A DNA stretch of 64,000 nt from Candidatus Paracaedibacteraceae bacterium (lineage in GTDB: Bacteria; Pseudomonadota; Alphaproteobacteria; Paracaedibacterales; Paracaedibacteraceae): NCBI GenBank assembly GCA_019459505.1, contig JAIBEV010000110.1:32958-96957 (forward strand), given 5' to 3'. Under the pieces are notes generated by a model. The model made no database searches. It was not told the origin of the DNA and saw only the letters and a list, made by a program, of their open reading frames with translations. This document shows, piece by piece, positions 1 to 9,354 of the stretch (its first letter is position 1; the number at the start of each line of letters is the position of its first letter). A program made the position numbers and the translations under genes.

Positions 1-1610
1 GCCTGATTGTCCGCACCGCTGGTCAGGATCGTAATAAATTAGAAATTCGTCGGGATTTTGAATATCTTATCCGATTATGGAGTGATATTCGTGAAAAAAC
101 CCTGGCTTCTATGGCGCCTGAACTGATTTATGCTGAAGGTGATATTATTAAGCGTTCCATCCGCGATAACTATGGCAAGGATATTGAAGAAATTTGGGTT
201 GATGGCGAGGAAGGTTATAAAGCCGCCCGGACCATGATGAAGACCCTAACGCCAAGCCATGTTAAAAAGGTTAAGCAGCATAAAGGTGAGATTCCACTCT
301 TTCAAAAACACGGGGTTGATATTCATATTGATGCCATTATGTCGCCCATCGCCTCTCTGCCATCCGGGGGATCGATTGTCATTAACCCTACGGAGGCGTT
401 GGTGGCTATTGATGTGAACTCTGGGAAGGCCACACGGGAACGTCATATTGATGAAACTGCCTTAAAGACGAACTTGGAAGCCGCTGATGAAGTAGCCCGT
501 CAAATTAAGTTGCGGGACCTTGGAGGGCTCGTGGTCATTGATTTTATTGATATGGCAGACTCCAAACATATTCAACAAGTAGAAAAGCGCCTGCGGGACG
601 CTGTGAAGAATGATCGGGCCCGCATTCAACTTGGCCGTATTAGTCAATTTGGATTGATGGAATTGTCTCGGCAACGTCTTCGACCTAGTATTATAGAAAC
701 CAATATGAAGCCATGCCCTCATTGTCGGGGAACGGGAATGATTCGATCGATTGAATCGATGGCATTATTTGTTTTGCGGGGTATTGAAACGGTAGGACTT
801 GCCGGTAAAAGTTCATCGATTATGGTTACAGTCCCGGCTGATATTGATCTTTATTTGCTCAACCAAAAACGCAGCAATATTTTAGCCCTTGAGCAACGCT
901 ATCAGATGTCTATTCTGATTCAACGGGGTCCTAATTTAATTGCACCGGATTTCACGATTAATACACTTGTGACAAAAGCTAAAATACAAAAACAGCTGGC
1001 TGAGGATGGTGTGGTTGAGGAGGTCATTGAAGAAGAGCAGCCTCAACCTTCTGATAGTGAAGGTGCCGACCAACCAAGCCCCCGCCAAGAACGAGGGCGA
1101 AATCGTCGCCATCCTTTCCAACGGCGTCGTAATACTGGTGGGGGGCGCCAAGAAGAGCAAGAGAGTGCCTTAATTGATCAAGAAGGAGGGGAGACTCAAG
1201 AGAATCCAACGGTGCCTGAAGAGACAGGCGGACAAAAGTCTTCTCGGAGTCGTAATCGACGCCGCCGTCGAGGCCGTAAGCCGGAGTTAGCAGCTGAAGC
1301 CAGTGCTTCAGCAGGAGCTGATGCCGGTGTTGCACCTAAAGAAACGGGAGAAACCACTGGAGAGTCCTCTGACAATCTTAAGTCTTCGGAGCGTCCAAAT
1401 CGCAATCGGCGCCGACGTAATCGTCGTCCCACTTCAAGTCCAGCTGCTGAAGGTGCCACTACAGAGGCAAAAGGCGAAGTGACAAAGGCCGTGGCCCCTG
1501 ATAAAATTAGAGAGCACACAACTGTTGCACCATCGCCAGAAGCTGAAAGTACTTCTACTGATGGTAAAAAGCGTCGCCGGGGTTTTTGGCGCCGTCTTCT
1601 TGATACTTAA
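1..1610 (+). CDS. rne: Ribonuclease E/G, 3' part (5' end outside window)
   Basis: Endoribonuclease that starts mRNA turnover and processes rRNA and tRNA precursors; scaffold of the RNA degradosome. The reading frame is open from the first base, so the gene begins upstream of the window; about 535 residues are visible. The DNase I-like catalytic part shows both metal-binding aspartates, in AIDVNSGKA and VVIDFIDM, followed by the zinc-link CPHCRGTG. The last 180 or so residues are a low-complexity Arg/Gln/Glu tail with repeated basic blocks, as expected for the RNA-binding degradosome tail. The protein ends in RRRGFWRRLLDT, which resembles the terminal GWW-type PNPase-binding motif known in Caulobacter RNase E. 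folD follows after 19 bases. Confidence 0.95.
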   Translation, partial: LIVRTAGQDRNKLEIRRDFEYLIRLWSDIREKTLASMAPELIYAEGDIIKRSIRDNYGKDIEEIWVDGEEGYKAARTMMKTLTPSHVKKVKQHKGEIPLFQKHGVDIHIDAIMSPIASLPSGGSIVINPTEALVAIDVNSGKATRERHIDETALKTNLEAADEVARQIKLRDLGGLVVIDFIDMADSKHIQQVEKRLRDAVKNDRARIQLGRISQFGLMELSRQRLRPSIIETNMKPCPHCRGTGMIRSIESMALFVLRGIETVGLAGKSSSIMVTVPADIDLYLLNQKRSNILALEQRYQMSILIQRGPNLIAPDFTINTLVTKAKIQKQLAEDGVVEEVIEEEQPQPSDSEGADQPSPRQERGRNRRHPFQRRRNTGGGRQEEQESALIDQEGGETQENPTVPEETGGQKSSRSRNRRRRRGRKPELAAEASASAGADAGVAPKETGETTGESSDNLKSSERPNRNRRRRNRRPTSSPAAEGATTEAKGEVTKAVAPDKIREHTTVAPSPEAESTSTDGKKRRRGFWRRLLDT

Positions 1611-1629
1611 AATTAATGAGGCGTCAGGT

Positions 1630-2502
1630 ATGGCGGTTATTCTGGATGGAAAAGCTTTAGCGGCACAGCAAAAGCCGGCTCTTATGGCAAAAGCACATGA
1701 CCTAACGCTTTGTCTTGGACGGCTACCTACTCTTGCTGTTATTTTGGTAGGGGAGGATCCGGCAAGTCAAGTGTATGTGGCACGAAAGGCGGCCATGTGC
1801 CAAACTTTAGGAATTCGTTCTATCATTCACCGTTTGGCCTCCTCTGTAACAAGGGCTGACCTGATTGCGGTCATTAAAGGTCTTAATCAGGATGAAACTA
1901 TTGATGGTATTCTCCTGCAGCTTCCTTTACCAGCTCACTTAGATCGGTATGAAATCCTTCAATACATTGATCCAGTCAAAGATGTTGATGGTTTACATCC
2001 TCTCAATCAAGGGTATTTATTTCAAGGAAAACCCAGGCTTGTTCCGTGTACACCCTTGGGATGTCTTCAGTTAATCCAAAGCTGTTGCTCCGACCTGACA
2101 GGGGTTAATATCACCATCATTGGAACATCAATTTTAGTGGGCCGCCCCTTGGCGCTCTTGCTGATGCAGCAAGGGGCAACGGTGACAATTGCAAATTCAA
2201 AGACCCGCGATCTTATCAGGGTAACCCAGGACGCTGATATTATTATTTCGGCCACAGGACAACCGTACCTTATTACAGCAGCTCACGTCAAAGAGGGGGC
2301 TACCATTATTGATGTGGGTATTATCAAATTAAATGATCGGTTGGTTGGCGATGTTGATTTTACCGCTGTTGAAAAGAAGGCCGCTTTTATTACGCCAGTG
2401 CCGGGGGGGGTGGGGCCAATGACGATCATTAACTTAATGGCCAATATTCTAAAGGCGGCGGAGGAAAGATTCAATGCCCAACAAACCTTCAAAAATTCCT
2501 AG
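1630..2502 (+). CDS. folD: Bifunctional methylenetetrahydrofolate dehydrogenase / cyclohydrolase
   Basis: Cytosolic enzyme interconverting 5,10-methylene-THF, 5,10-methenyl-THF and 10-formyl-THF with NADP. The 290 residues equal the usual family length. Visible signatures are the substrate loop SQVYVARK with the catalytic Tyr and Lys, VDGLHPLNQG, the nucleotide-binding IIGTSILVGRP and the C-terminal signature PGGVGPMTI. The ATG at 1630 (MAVILDGKAL) is chosen because the frame upstream of it lies inside rne and does not resemble FolD. The 3' end overlaps serC by 29 bases, so the two are probably translated from one message. Confidence 0.96.
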   Translation: MAVILDGKALAAQQKPALMAKAHDLTLCLGRLPTLAVILVGEDPASQVYVARKAAMCQTLGIRSIIHRLASSVTRADLIAVIKGLNQDETIDGILLQLPLPAHLDRYEILQYIDPVKDVDGLHPLNQGYLFQGKPRLVPCTPLGCLQLIQSCCSDLTGVNITIIGTSILVGRPLALLLMQQGATVTIANSKTRDLIRVTQDADIIISATGQPYLITAAHVKEGATIIDVGIIKLNDRLVGDVDFTAVEKKAAFITPVPGGVGPMTIINLMANILKAAEERFNAQQTFKNS

Positions 2503-3655
2503 CTCTCCTTATTTTGGTTCTGGCCCGTGTAAAAAACATCCGGGTTGGAAAGCAAGCGATTTACAGTCAGCTTTAATTAGTCGCTCTCACCGAGCACCGG
2601 AAGGCGTGGCAAGAATTCAACGGCTGTTAGATCTGACAAGAGAAATCCTGGAGGTACCCAAAGATTATACGATAGCAATGGTACCCGGCTCGGGAACGGG
2701 GGCTGTGGAAACAGCCTTATGGAATTTTTTAGGACGTCGACCCGTTGATATTTTTGCCTGGGATGTCTTTGGTAAGCTGTGGGTAACGGATGCCATCGAA
2801 CAGCTGTCATTAAGCCCTATTCAAGCATTTGTAGAAGATTTTGGTCATCTCCCTGATTTAACTCAATATACGGGCAATCATGACTGTGTTTTTACGTTTA
2901 ATGGGACCACGGGGGGCGTCATGGTGCCTCATTTGGATTGGATTCCTGACGATCGTCAAGGATTAACAATTTGTGATGCGACCTCTTCTGCTTTTGTTAT
3001 TCCAATTGATGACTGGCATAAATTAGACATCACATGTTTTTCGTGGCAAAAAGGATTTGGAGGCGAAGCGGCCCATGGAATGATTATTGTGAGCCCTCGC
3101 GCAATGCACCACCTTACCCAATTCCAGCCTCGCTGGCCCATTCCTCGCCTGTTTCGCTTAACAAAAGCAGGGGAGATTATTCAAAGCATATTTGAAGCAA
3201 AAACTATTAATACGCCCTCCATGTTATGTGTGGAAGATGCTATTCAAGGTTTAGAATGGGCAGCGTCAATCGGAGGAAAAAAGGCCTTATGGCAACGGGT
3301 TAAGTGTAATTTTGACGTTATGGATCAATGGATCACCAATCATTCGGATTTAGAACATTTAGCAGTGGCTTCTGCTTCCAGGTCAAAGGCCTCCCTCTGT
3401 TTTAAGTTAACCTCAGCCTATTGTAAGGGACAAGATCCAGGTGACCTTATTGCAAAAATTGCCTCTTCTCTCGCAGATTTAGAGGTTGCTTATGATATTA
3501 AAAATCATTTTTTGGCACCCCCTTCTTTTCGCATTTGGTGTGGACCAACCATAGAGACGGAGGATCTATTGATTCTAACTCAATGGATTAATTGGGCTTT
3601 AGAAAGAGTGCGTCCCGCAAACTCTTCCTCATTTTATCCCCAGCCTCATTTTTAA
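2474..3655 (+). CDS. serC: Phosphoserine aminotransferase
   Basis: PLP enzyme of serine biosynthesis that converts 3-phosphohydroxypyruvate and glutamate to phosphoserine. The 393-residue protein has the SerC opening YFGSGPCKKHPGW and the PLP-lysine segment SWQKGFGGEAAHG. It resembles the longer alphaproteobacterial/Methanosarcina-type SerC rather than the enterobacterial type. The ATG at 2474 has a clear ribosome binding site, GGAGGAAAG, a few bases upstream and lies within the end of folD. No serA or serB follows; about 340 bases without a gene come next. Confidence 0.93.
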   Translation: MPNKPSKIPSSPYFGSGPCKKHPGWKASDLQSALISRSHRAPEGVARIQRLLDLTREILEVPKDYTIAMVPGSGTGAVETALWNFLGRRPVDIFAWDVFGKLWVTDAIEQLSLSPIQAFVEDFGHLPDLTQYTGNHDCVFTFNGTTGGVMVPHLDWIPDDRQGLTICDATSSAFVIPIDDWHKLDITCFSWQKGFGGEAAHGMIIVSPRAMHHLTQFQPRWPIPRLFRLTKAGEIIQSIFEAKTINTPSMLCVEDAIQGLEWAASIGGKKALWQRVKCNFDVMDQWITNHSDLEHLAVASASRSKASLCFKLTSAYCKGQDPGDLIAKIASSLADLEVAYDIKNHFLAPPSFRIWCGPTIETEDLLILTQWINWALERVRPANSSSFYPQPHF

Positions 3656-3992
3656 CTTATCCAAGCGCTTAGTTCACAGTTTGGCTTTGCGCCTGTACTG
3701 ATTGTACACGTACGCAGCCTCGTCCTTCTAAGCATTTGTCTAATTTAATCGGAGCATGGTATTAGGGGGAAAATTCTCGACTTTTTTTTCGCTTTTAAGT
3801 TTAGAAAGGGTGCTCTTTATTGAACCACCCTATTTAAAGAAGGATTAGCAAAGGGAAACAGTAATCAATTTTCTCATAGATGCTCTTTTCATCTCCCCTT
3901 TACCTTTAGGGTAGGTTTGAGTGGGTTTGATCAGTTTACTGATAAAGGCTTAGATTCCCCTCTATTTTAAATAGATAATTAAGTAGTTATAA
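3656..3992. other. Gene-free region before patatin A
   Basis: No coding signal is visible in these 337 bases. There are two short palindromes near the 3' side: ATCAGTTTACTGAT at 3930-3943 and CTATTTTAAATAG at 3962-3974. A weak possible promoter for the patatin gene, TTGATC at 3927 and TAGATT at 3951 with an 18-base spacer, overlaps the first palindrome. A 6-bp stem (AGGGTG/CACCCT, 3807-3831) is not followed by a T-run and is not called a terminator. Confidence 0.4.
3930..3943. promoter_or_regulatory. Palindrome upstream of patatin A, possible operator
   Basis: A perfect inverted repeat with 6-base arms, ATCAGT TT ACTGAT, lies 50 bases before the patatin A start and overlaps its best-looking weak promoter. 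An operator role is inferred from position only. Confidence 0.25.
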
Positions 3993-5096
3993 ATGATTCA
4001 TATCTTTTCGTTTGTTAAAAAAAGACTTCTAAGTCTGGTATTAATTTGTGCGATTATTTATCCTTTACCACTCCTTGCTAATCCTTCAGCCCCCCCTAGA
4101 AAAGTGGTTCGAATTCTTTCCATTGATGGGGGTGGAATTAGAGGGATTATTCCAGCGCTAGTTTTGAAACATATTGAATCGCGGCTTTTATGTGGCCGTC
4201 GAATTGCAGATTGCTTTGACATTATTGCTGGAACGTCGACGGGGGGGCTTATTGCTATAATGTTGACCGCTCCTAATGAAGATAAAAGGCCTAAATATAG
4301 CGCCCATGAAATTGTCGATATATATGAAGAACTCGGTCAGCAAGTTTTCTTTAGCTCTTTAGGGCAATTAATTAAATCAGGGAATGGATGGTGGGGAGCA
4401 AAATATTCAGCCCATGATTTAGAAGAAATCTTAGCTTCTTATTTGGGTGATATGTGTCTAAAAGATGTTGTAACCAATGTCATTGTGCCGGCCTATGAAA
4501 TTGAGCTTGATAAAACTTTCTTTTTTAAATCATCTCGTGCTAAAAAAGAACCGGCCCAAGATTGCTTGTTACGAGATTTAGCACGGGCTACCTCTGCTGC
4601 TCCAACATATTTTAGTCCTGCTTCATTAATTGATGGAACGGGTAATCGTAAGCTTACCTTCATCGACGGGGGGATAGGTGCCAATAATCCTTCTTTGTCA
4701 GCAGCGGTGTATGCGATGGAAATTTTTGGAATGGATATTGATTTTTTTGTGGTTTCTATTGGAACAGGGACAAACTATGGGGCTGCTACAAACAATATCT
4801 CCCGCGAAGATGTTGAATCATCGGGTATAATAGGGTGGGCACCTAAGATAATTTCAACTTTAATGCATGCAGTTGATGATATTACCAATTACGAAATGTG
4901 GTATGTTTTTAATCATAATAAGCAAAAGCATTGTTATTTCCGCTTACAACCAATTTTAGAGTCGGAATATACTTATCTTGATAAAGCTGATCCTGAGAAT
5001 CTGCAAGTCCTTAAAAAAGTGGCTGATAGAATGATTAAGGAGAACGAAGAAGTTATCAATGAAATTGTCAGGACCCTTAACATTCGCAACCCTTAA
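3993..5096 (+). CDS. Secreted patatin-like phospholipase A
   Basis: Predicted lipid acyl hydrolase of the patatin family, 367 residues. The N terminus is a Sec-type signal peptide: KKR, a hydrophobic stretch, then a likely cleavage near residue 29 (LLA-NP). The Ser-Asp dyad is intact: oxyanion loop DGGGIRG at 45-51, nucleophile Ser82 in GTSTGG, and Asp225 in IDGGIGANNP. It stands alone between serC and a UDG gene on the other strand, with a weak ribosome binding site. Secreted patatins such as ExoU and VipD attack host membranes; that role here is inferred from family and signal peptide. A second, diverged patatin lies at 39877-41478. Confidence 0.9.
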   Translation: MIHIFSFVKKRLLSLVLICAIIYPLPLLANPSAPPRKVVRILSIDGGGIRGIIPALVLKHIESRLLCGRRIADCFDIIAGTSTGGLIAIMLTAPNEDKRPKYSAHEIVDIYEELGQQVFFSSLGQLIKSGNGWWGAKYSAHDLEEILASYLGDMCLKDVVTNVIVPAYEIELDKTFFFKSSRAKKEPAQDCLLRDLARATSAAPTYFSPASLIDGTGNRKLTFIDGGIGANNPSLSAAVYAMEIFGMDIDFFVVSIGTGTNYGAATNNISREDVESSGIIGWAPKIISTLMHAVDDITNYEMWYVFNHNKQKHCYFRLQPILESEYTYLDKADPENLQVLKKVADRMIKENEEVINEIVRTLNIRNP

Positions 5097-5235
5097 GTTC
5101 CTGGCTTTAGGTGTTGCTTCTTTAACACTGCTATAACTCAAGCAGAAAAGAGCGATTTGTTTTGCAAGTGTTTAGAATGGGAAGGTAATTAATTAAGAAG
5201 AATTTAGCCAATTTTCCGCGGTAAAAGCATAATAT

Positions 5236-6054
5236 TTATGCCAGCCCAACTTTTTGCATTTCCTCTTGAACCAACAGCAAATCTTTCCAGACCGCGGCTT
5301 TTTGTCCAGGCGAGCGCAGCAAAAAAGCAGGATGATAGGTCGCCATAGTTTTAATAGGAGTCTGCATACCCTCTGTCTTAAATTCATGCCATTTACCGCG
5401 TAATTTCATAATCCCTTCGCTGGTATTAAGAAGTGTTTTTGCGGAAACACCCCCAACGAGAATTAAAATTTTTGGGGCGATCAATTCAATATGTCGTTCA
5501 ATAAATGGCTGACATAAGGCAATTTCATGTGGGGTGGGTGTGCGATTACCGGGTGGGCGCCAAGATATAATATTACTAATATAAATATTTTGTGCCCGCG
5601 AGAGGTTAATGCTTGCTAGAACTCTATCCAACAATTGACCAGATAATCCCACGAAAGGACGTCCTTGCCGATCTTCATCTGCGCCTGGCGCTTCGCCAAT
5701 AATCATAATTTTAGCGTCTGGATTCCCATCAGAGAAAACAGTGTGAGTGGCGGTCATTTTTAGATCACAGCCATCAAAATTCATGATAGCTTGCCGTAGG
5801 TCGTCAATTGTTTGGCAGGCCGCTGCAATGGCTTTTGAATTAACAGCTTGTTTAGGAGGAGTCGCAACTGTTGGCAAAGGGGTTACCCCAGCTTTTGTTA
5901 AGGGAATCGATGCTGTTGCGGTATGAGTGCGAGCCCGCACTTGCTTGTGGTTGACTGGCTCATGACCAATGGCAACGGTCATTCCAATATCAGTATACCA
6001 TTCTAAAATATCACGAATGTTATCCGTGATCGAATTTTGATTTTGCTTTTTCAT
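5236..6054 (-). CDS. Uracil-DNA glycosylase, family 4-like, without full Fe-S ligands
   Basis: Base-excision repair enzyme removing uracil from DNA, 272 residues. The catalytic core is clear: [17 protein letters not shown], the NRTPTP segment and the closing motif [13 protein letters not shown]. Classic family 4 enzymes bind a 4Fe-4S cluster with four cysteines. Here the usual Cys-Arg-Pro-Pro position reads SWRPPGN, and the N-terminal pair has only one Cys (DGCDLK), so a complete cluster is not expected. This matches a form I associate with alphaproteobacteria. The first 80 or so residues are variable. It is divergent from ETF-QO; UDG, ETF-QO and ispE together form a recurrent alphaproteobacterial neighbourhood. 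Confidence 0.88.
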   Translation of the reverse strand: MKKQNQNSITDNIRDILEWYTDIGMTVAIGHEPVNHKQVRARTHTATASIPLTKAGVTPLPTVATPPKQAVNSKAIAAACQTIDDLRQAIMNFDGCDLKMTATHTVFSDGNPDAKIMIIGEAPGADEDRQGRPFVGLSGQLLDRVLASINLSRAQNIYISNIISWRPPGNRTPTPHEIALCQPFIERHIELIAPKILILVGGVSAKTLLNTSEGIMKLRGKWHEFKTEGMQTPIKTMATYHPAFLLRSPGQKAAVWKDLLLVQEEMQKVGLA

Positions 6055-6192
6055 GGTAACATAATAGCATGTCTTTCCAGGTTAAGTCTTTAATCTTTTT
6101 TATGGACTTCCTTAATTCTCAATTTTTAATTTATTTGCAAGGCTTGATGGCGTACTCTGAAATTAAATGTGTTATGAGGAAGGGAGAAAACA

Positions 6193-7794
6193 ATGTCATC
6201 TGAATCCATGTCATATGATGTTATTGTTGTAGGAGGCGGACCAGCAGGTCTGTCAGCGGCTATTCGATTAAAGCAATTAGATCCATCTATTTCTGTTTGT
6301 TTATTAGAAAAGGGATCGGAAATCGGAGCCCATATCCTCTCTGGAAATGTTTTTGAACCTCGTGCCCTTAAAGAGTTATTTCCCAACTGGAAAGAATTAG
6401 GTGCACCGTTATCGGTGCTTGCTAAAGAAGACCATTTTTTCTTTTTGACCGAAAAAAGCAAATATCGCTTGCCAACCCCACCCCAAATGCATAATGAGGG
6501 TAATTATATCATATCCTTGGGGGCATTATGTCGTTGGTTAGCTGAACAAGCGACAAATTTAGGAGTAGAAATTTATCCTGGGTTTTCAGCAGCAGCCCTT
6601 GTTAAAGATGAGGCAGGTACCATTATTGGCGTTAAAACGGGTGATATGGGGCGCGATAAGGAAGGAAATCCTACGGATCAATATCAACCAGGTATGGAAA
6701 TTTTTGCAAAGCAAGTTCTGCTGGCCGAAGGATGTCGAGGTTCTTTATCCGAACTCGTGATTAAAGATTATGGATTGCGCGGCCCTCAAAATCCTCAAAC
6801 CTATGGCATTGGCTTTAAGGAGGTTTGGCAAGTTGATGCGGCTAAGCACCAGTTGGGTCGTATTGATCATGCGATCGGTTGGCCGATGGACCATAAGACT
6901 TATGGGGGAGCCTTTATCTATCATGCCGAAGATAATCAAGTTTTTGTGGGCTATGTCATCGGATTGGATTATCAAAATCCATATTTATCTCCCTTTGAAG
7001 AGTTTCAACGATTTAAAACCCATCCAAAAATCCGTGATCTTTTTGACGGCGCAAAACGGATTGCTTATGGGGCGCGGGCCTTAAATGAAGGAGGCTGGCA
7101 AGCGATTCCTCAATTAACGTTTCCCGGCGGGGCGTTGGTTGGATGCAGTGCTGGTTTTATGAATGTCCCCAAGATTAAGGGCAGCCATACAGCAATGAAG
7201 TCAGGAATGTTAGCCGCTGACGGTATCATCGAATTCTTGAAGTCCGGACAAAATCCTTATAATAATCTCTTGAACCAAAGTTGGGTTGCTGAAGAATTGA
7301 AGGCTGTGCGTAATATCCGACCTGGCTTTAAATGGGGCTTGGTTCCCGGATTGGTTAATGCCGCTTTTGAAACCTATGTCAGCCGTGGTAAGTCGCCCTG
7401 GACCTTGAGCAATCATCGAGATAATGAATGCTTAAGGCCTGCAGGACAGTCTCAGAAAATTGAGTATCCAAAGGCTGATGGTAAAGTTTCATTCGATCGC
7501 TTAAGTTCAGTTTATTTATGCAATACGAGCCATGATGAAAATCAGCCCATTCATTTAAAATTACGCCAACCCGATGTTGCCATCGAGCATAACTACAAAA
7601 TTTATGATGCACCGGAGCAACGCTATTGTCCGGCAGGGGTTTATGAGATTATTAAAACAGGGGCCGAGCCTTATTTGCAAATTAATGCTGCCAACTGTAT
7701 TCACTGTAAGACATGTGATATTAAGGACCCAATGCAAAACATCCAGTGGACGACGCCTGAAGGGGGAAGTGGGCCTAATTACGGAGCAATGTAA
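6193..7794 (+). CDS. Electron transfer flavoprotein-ubiquinone oxidoreductase
   Basis: Inner-membrane flavoenzyme passing electrons from ETF to ubiquinone, linking fatty and amino acid oxidation to the respiratory chain. The 533 residues match the family. The FAD-binding dinucleotide fold is at the N terminus (VVGGGPAGLSAA). The C terminus carries the 4Fe-4S cluster cysteines, CPAGVYE and CIHCKTCDIKDP, followed by the family ending GGSGPNYGAM. The ATG at 6193 follows the purine-rich site GAGGAAGGGAG. ispE starts 20 bases downstream. Together with the acyl-CoA ligase at 13112 it suggests that fatty acid use is retained. Confidence 0.95.
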   Translation: MSSESMSYDVIVVGGGPAGLSAAIRLKQLDPSISVCLLEKGSEIGAHILSGNVFEPRALKELFPNWKELGAPLSVLAKEDHFFFLTEKSKYRLPTPPQMHNEGNYIISLGALCRWLAEQATNLGVEIYPGFSAAALVKDEAGTIIGVKTGDMGRDKEGNPTDQYQPGMEIFAKQVLLAEGCRGSLSELVIKDYGLRGPQNPQTYGIGFKEVWQVDAAKHQLGRIDHAIGWPMDHKTYGGAFIYHAEDNQVFVGYVIGLDYQNPYLSPFEEFQRFKTHPKIRDLFDGAKRIAYGARALNEGGWQAIPQLTFPGGALVGCSAGFMNVPKIKGSHTAMKSGMLAADGIIEFLKSGQNPYNNLLNQSWVAEELKAVRNIRPGFKWGLVPGLVNAAFETYVSRGKSPWTLSNHRDNECLRPAGQSQKIEYPKADGKVSFDRLSSVYLCNTSHDENQPIHLKLRQPDVAIEHNYKIYDAPEQRYCPAGVYEIIKTGAEPYLQINAANCIHCKTCDIKDPMQNIQWTTPEGGSGPNYGAM

Positions 7795-7813
7795 AATTGT
7801 TTAGGAATTAACA

Positions 7814-8686
7814 ATGAAATTAACAGCACATGCTAAAGTCAATTTAATGCTCCATGTGACGGGCAAAGACGAGGATGGTTATCACCATTTACAGTCTGTC
7901 TTTGCTTTTACTCAATTTGGTGATGATATCGTCATGGAACCTGCCTCCACCACAACCATAGAGTTCAACGGCGAATTTGCTACCGCTCTTGAGTCCGGCA
8001 AAGATTCTGTTAGCCAAGCGTTAATCTGGTATTTTGATCATTTTAAACTAGCTTCTCGTTCTTATAGAGTAGAAGTCACAAAGAATATTCCCATTGCCGC
8101 TGGGCTGGGCGGGGGGACCAGTGATGCAGCCACTGTGCTGGCTTATTTGTTTTGGCAAGATTATCCACAAGCAACAGCGGCCCTATGCTGGGAGTTTGTT
8201 AAAGCAAGTGGGAAGCTGGGCGCCGATGTGCCCGTGAGCTTAGCCTTTCATTTAGGGTTAGGACAGGTATTTTGGGTTGAGGGGAGTGGTCGCGAAGGAA
8301 ATTGCCAACCTTTAAAGGTCAAGGGTTTAGCACGCCATTTTGTTTTGGCCAATCCAGGGGTGCCTTTATCGACAGCGGAAGTTTTTGCCAATTTAGGGGG
8401 GCGTTTTGACCCCCCTTTATCCTCACCCGAAATTTTAACGTCCGATTTTCTCCTTCATACACATAACGTTTTGCAAGCGGCTGCTTTAAAGCTTGTGCCC
8501 GATTTAGCAAAATTATTTATGATGTTTATGCTGGATCGGTCTTTTAGTTATTTTCGCTTGAGTGGATCAGGCGCCTCTTGCTTTGCTGTTTATAAAGATC
8601 GGCGTCGGGCAGAGGCGGTTTTTCAAAAATTAAAAGAAAATAATCGAGGGTGGTGGGTGAAGAAAACAGAGATTTTGTGGAAATAG
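7814..8686 (+). CDS. ispE: 4-diphosphocytidyl-2-C-methyl-D-erythritol kinase
   Basis: GHMP-family kinase that phosphorylates the 2-hydroxyl of CDP-methylerythritol in the MEP isoprenoid pathway. The 290 residues match the family. The N terminus KLTAHAKVNLMLHV and the ATP loop PIAAGLGGGTSDAATVL are diagnostic, and a C-terminal glycine motif FRLSGSGASCFAVY is present. It follows ETF-QO by 20 bases. ispD and ispF are at 17.6-18.8 kb, so three steps of the pathway are in this window. Confidence 0.96.
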   Translation: MKLTAHAKVNLMLHVTGKDEDGYHHLQSVFAFTQFGDDIVMEPASTTTIEFNGEFATALESGKDSVSQALIWYFDHFKLASRSYRVEVTKNIPIAAGLGGGTSDAATVLAYLFWQDYPQATAALCWEFVKASGKLGADVPVSLAFHLGLGQVFWVEGSGREGNCQPLKVKGLARHFVLANPGVPLSTAEVFANLGGRFDPPLSSPEILTSDFLLHTHNVLQAAALKLVPDLAKLFMMFMLDRSFSYFRLSGSGASCFAVYKDRRRAEAVFQKLKENNRGWWVKKTEILWK

Positions 8687-8812
8687 GTTAAAAGCCTCCC
8701 TCGTATTTTCAATAAGATAGAGAATGAGAGGCGTGTGGATGTTGCATAAACTCTACAGGTCTTAAAAATCGGCGGTAACTTTTTTCGAAAATATTTTAAT
8801 GAGTTTAGGAGT

Positions 8813-8841
8813 TTGTTAATATAGATATGGTTTAATAAACT
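8813..8841 (+). promoter_or_regulatory. Candidate promoter of pal
   Basis: TTGTTA at 8813-8818 and TAAACT at 8836-8841 are separated by 17 bases, about 30 bases before the pal start. Each hexamer matches the sigma-70 consensus at four or five positions. Assignment is by pattern only. Confidence 0.4.
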
Positions 8842-8873
8842 AGTAATTAACCTAAATTTAGAGGCAAATAGTT

Positions 8874-9332
8874 ATGCGTAACAAGTTACTTTCCGCGATT
8901 GCACTAGGTGTTCTTCTTGCAGGTTGTGAATGCTCACCAGAAGCCAGCATGGAAGCAGGATCCGCTCCTGTTCCAGGTTCTGCTGAAGATTTCAAAGCCA
9001 ATGTAAAAGACCGTGTTTTCTTCGCGTTCAATAAGCACAATATCTCTGCTGAGTCTGATCGTGTTCTTGAAGCTCAAGCAGCTTGGTTCAAAACTTATCC
9101 AAATACAACAGCCGTTGTTGAAGGCCATGCTGACGCTCGCGGAACCCGCGAATACAACTTGGCACTAGGTAAGCGTCGTGCACATGCAGCACATCACAGC
9201 CTAACAAAGCACGGTGTTGAGAAGAAGCGTTTGAAAGAAGTTTCTTACGGTAAAGATCGTCCATTTGTTGCTGATGCAACAACAGAAGAAGCACACGCCC
9301 AAAACCGCGTTGCCGTTACTGTTGTTAACTAA
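8874..9332 (+). CDS. pal: Peptidoglycan-associated lipoprotein Pal
   Basis: Outer-membrane lipoprotein that anchors the envelope to peptidoglycan and works with the Tol complex in division. 152 residues: a type II signal peptide with lipobox LLAGC (Cys18), a short linker, then an OmpA-like domain with VEGHADARGTREYN and the Arg-rich ALGKRRA. The start has an AGAGG site and a candidate promoter; a perfect terminator follows. Codon use is more biased than in neighbouring genes (many GCT, GTT, CGT, TTC), as expected of an abundant protein. No tol genes are next to it; the gene forms its own transcription unit. Confidence 0.95.
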   Translation: MRNKLLSAIALGVLLAGCECSPEASMEAGSAPVPGSAEDFKANVKDRVFFAFNKHNISAESDRVLEAQAAWFKTYPNTTAVVEGHADARGTREYNLALGKRRAHAAHHSLTKHGVEKKRLKEVSYGKDRPFVADATTEEAHAQNRVAVTVVN

Positions 9333-9354
9333 TAGCATTGGTAACTGTGCTTTT

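Noticed and set aside
936..1519. Three antisense or shifted frames inside the rne tail
   Set aside because: They arise from the repetitive Arg/Glu codons of the tail and lack ribosome binding sites and family resemblance.
1525..1629. Upstream extension of folD
   Set aside because: The added 35 residues lie in another frame of rne; homologous sequence begins at 1630.
8689..8700. AAAAGCCTCCCT shared with the gap after lptD (about 55508)
   Set aside because: Only 12 bases match, with no shared structure or flanking similarity.
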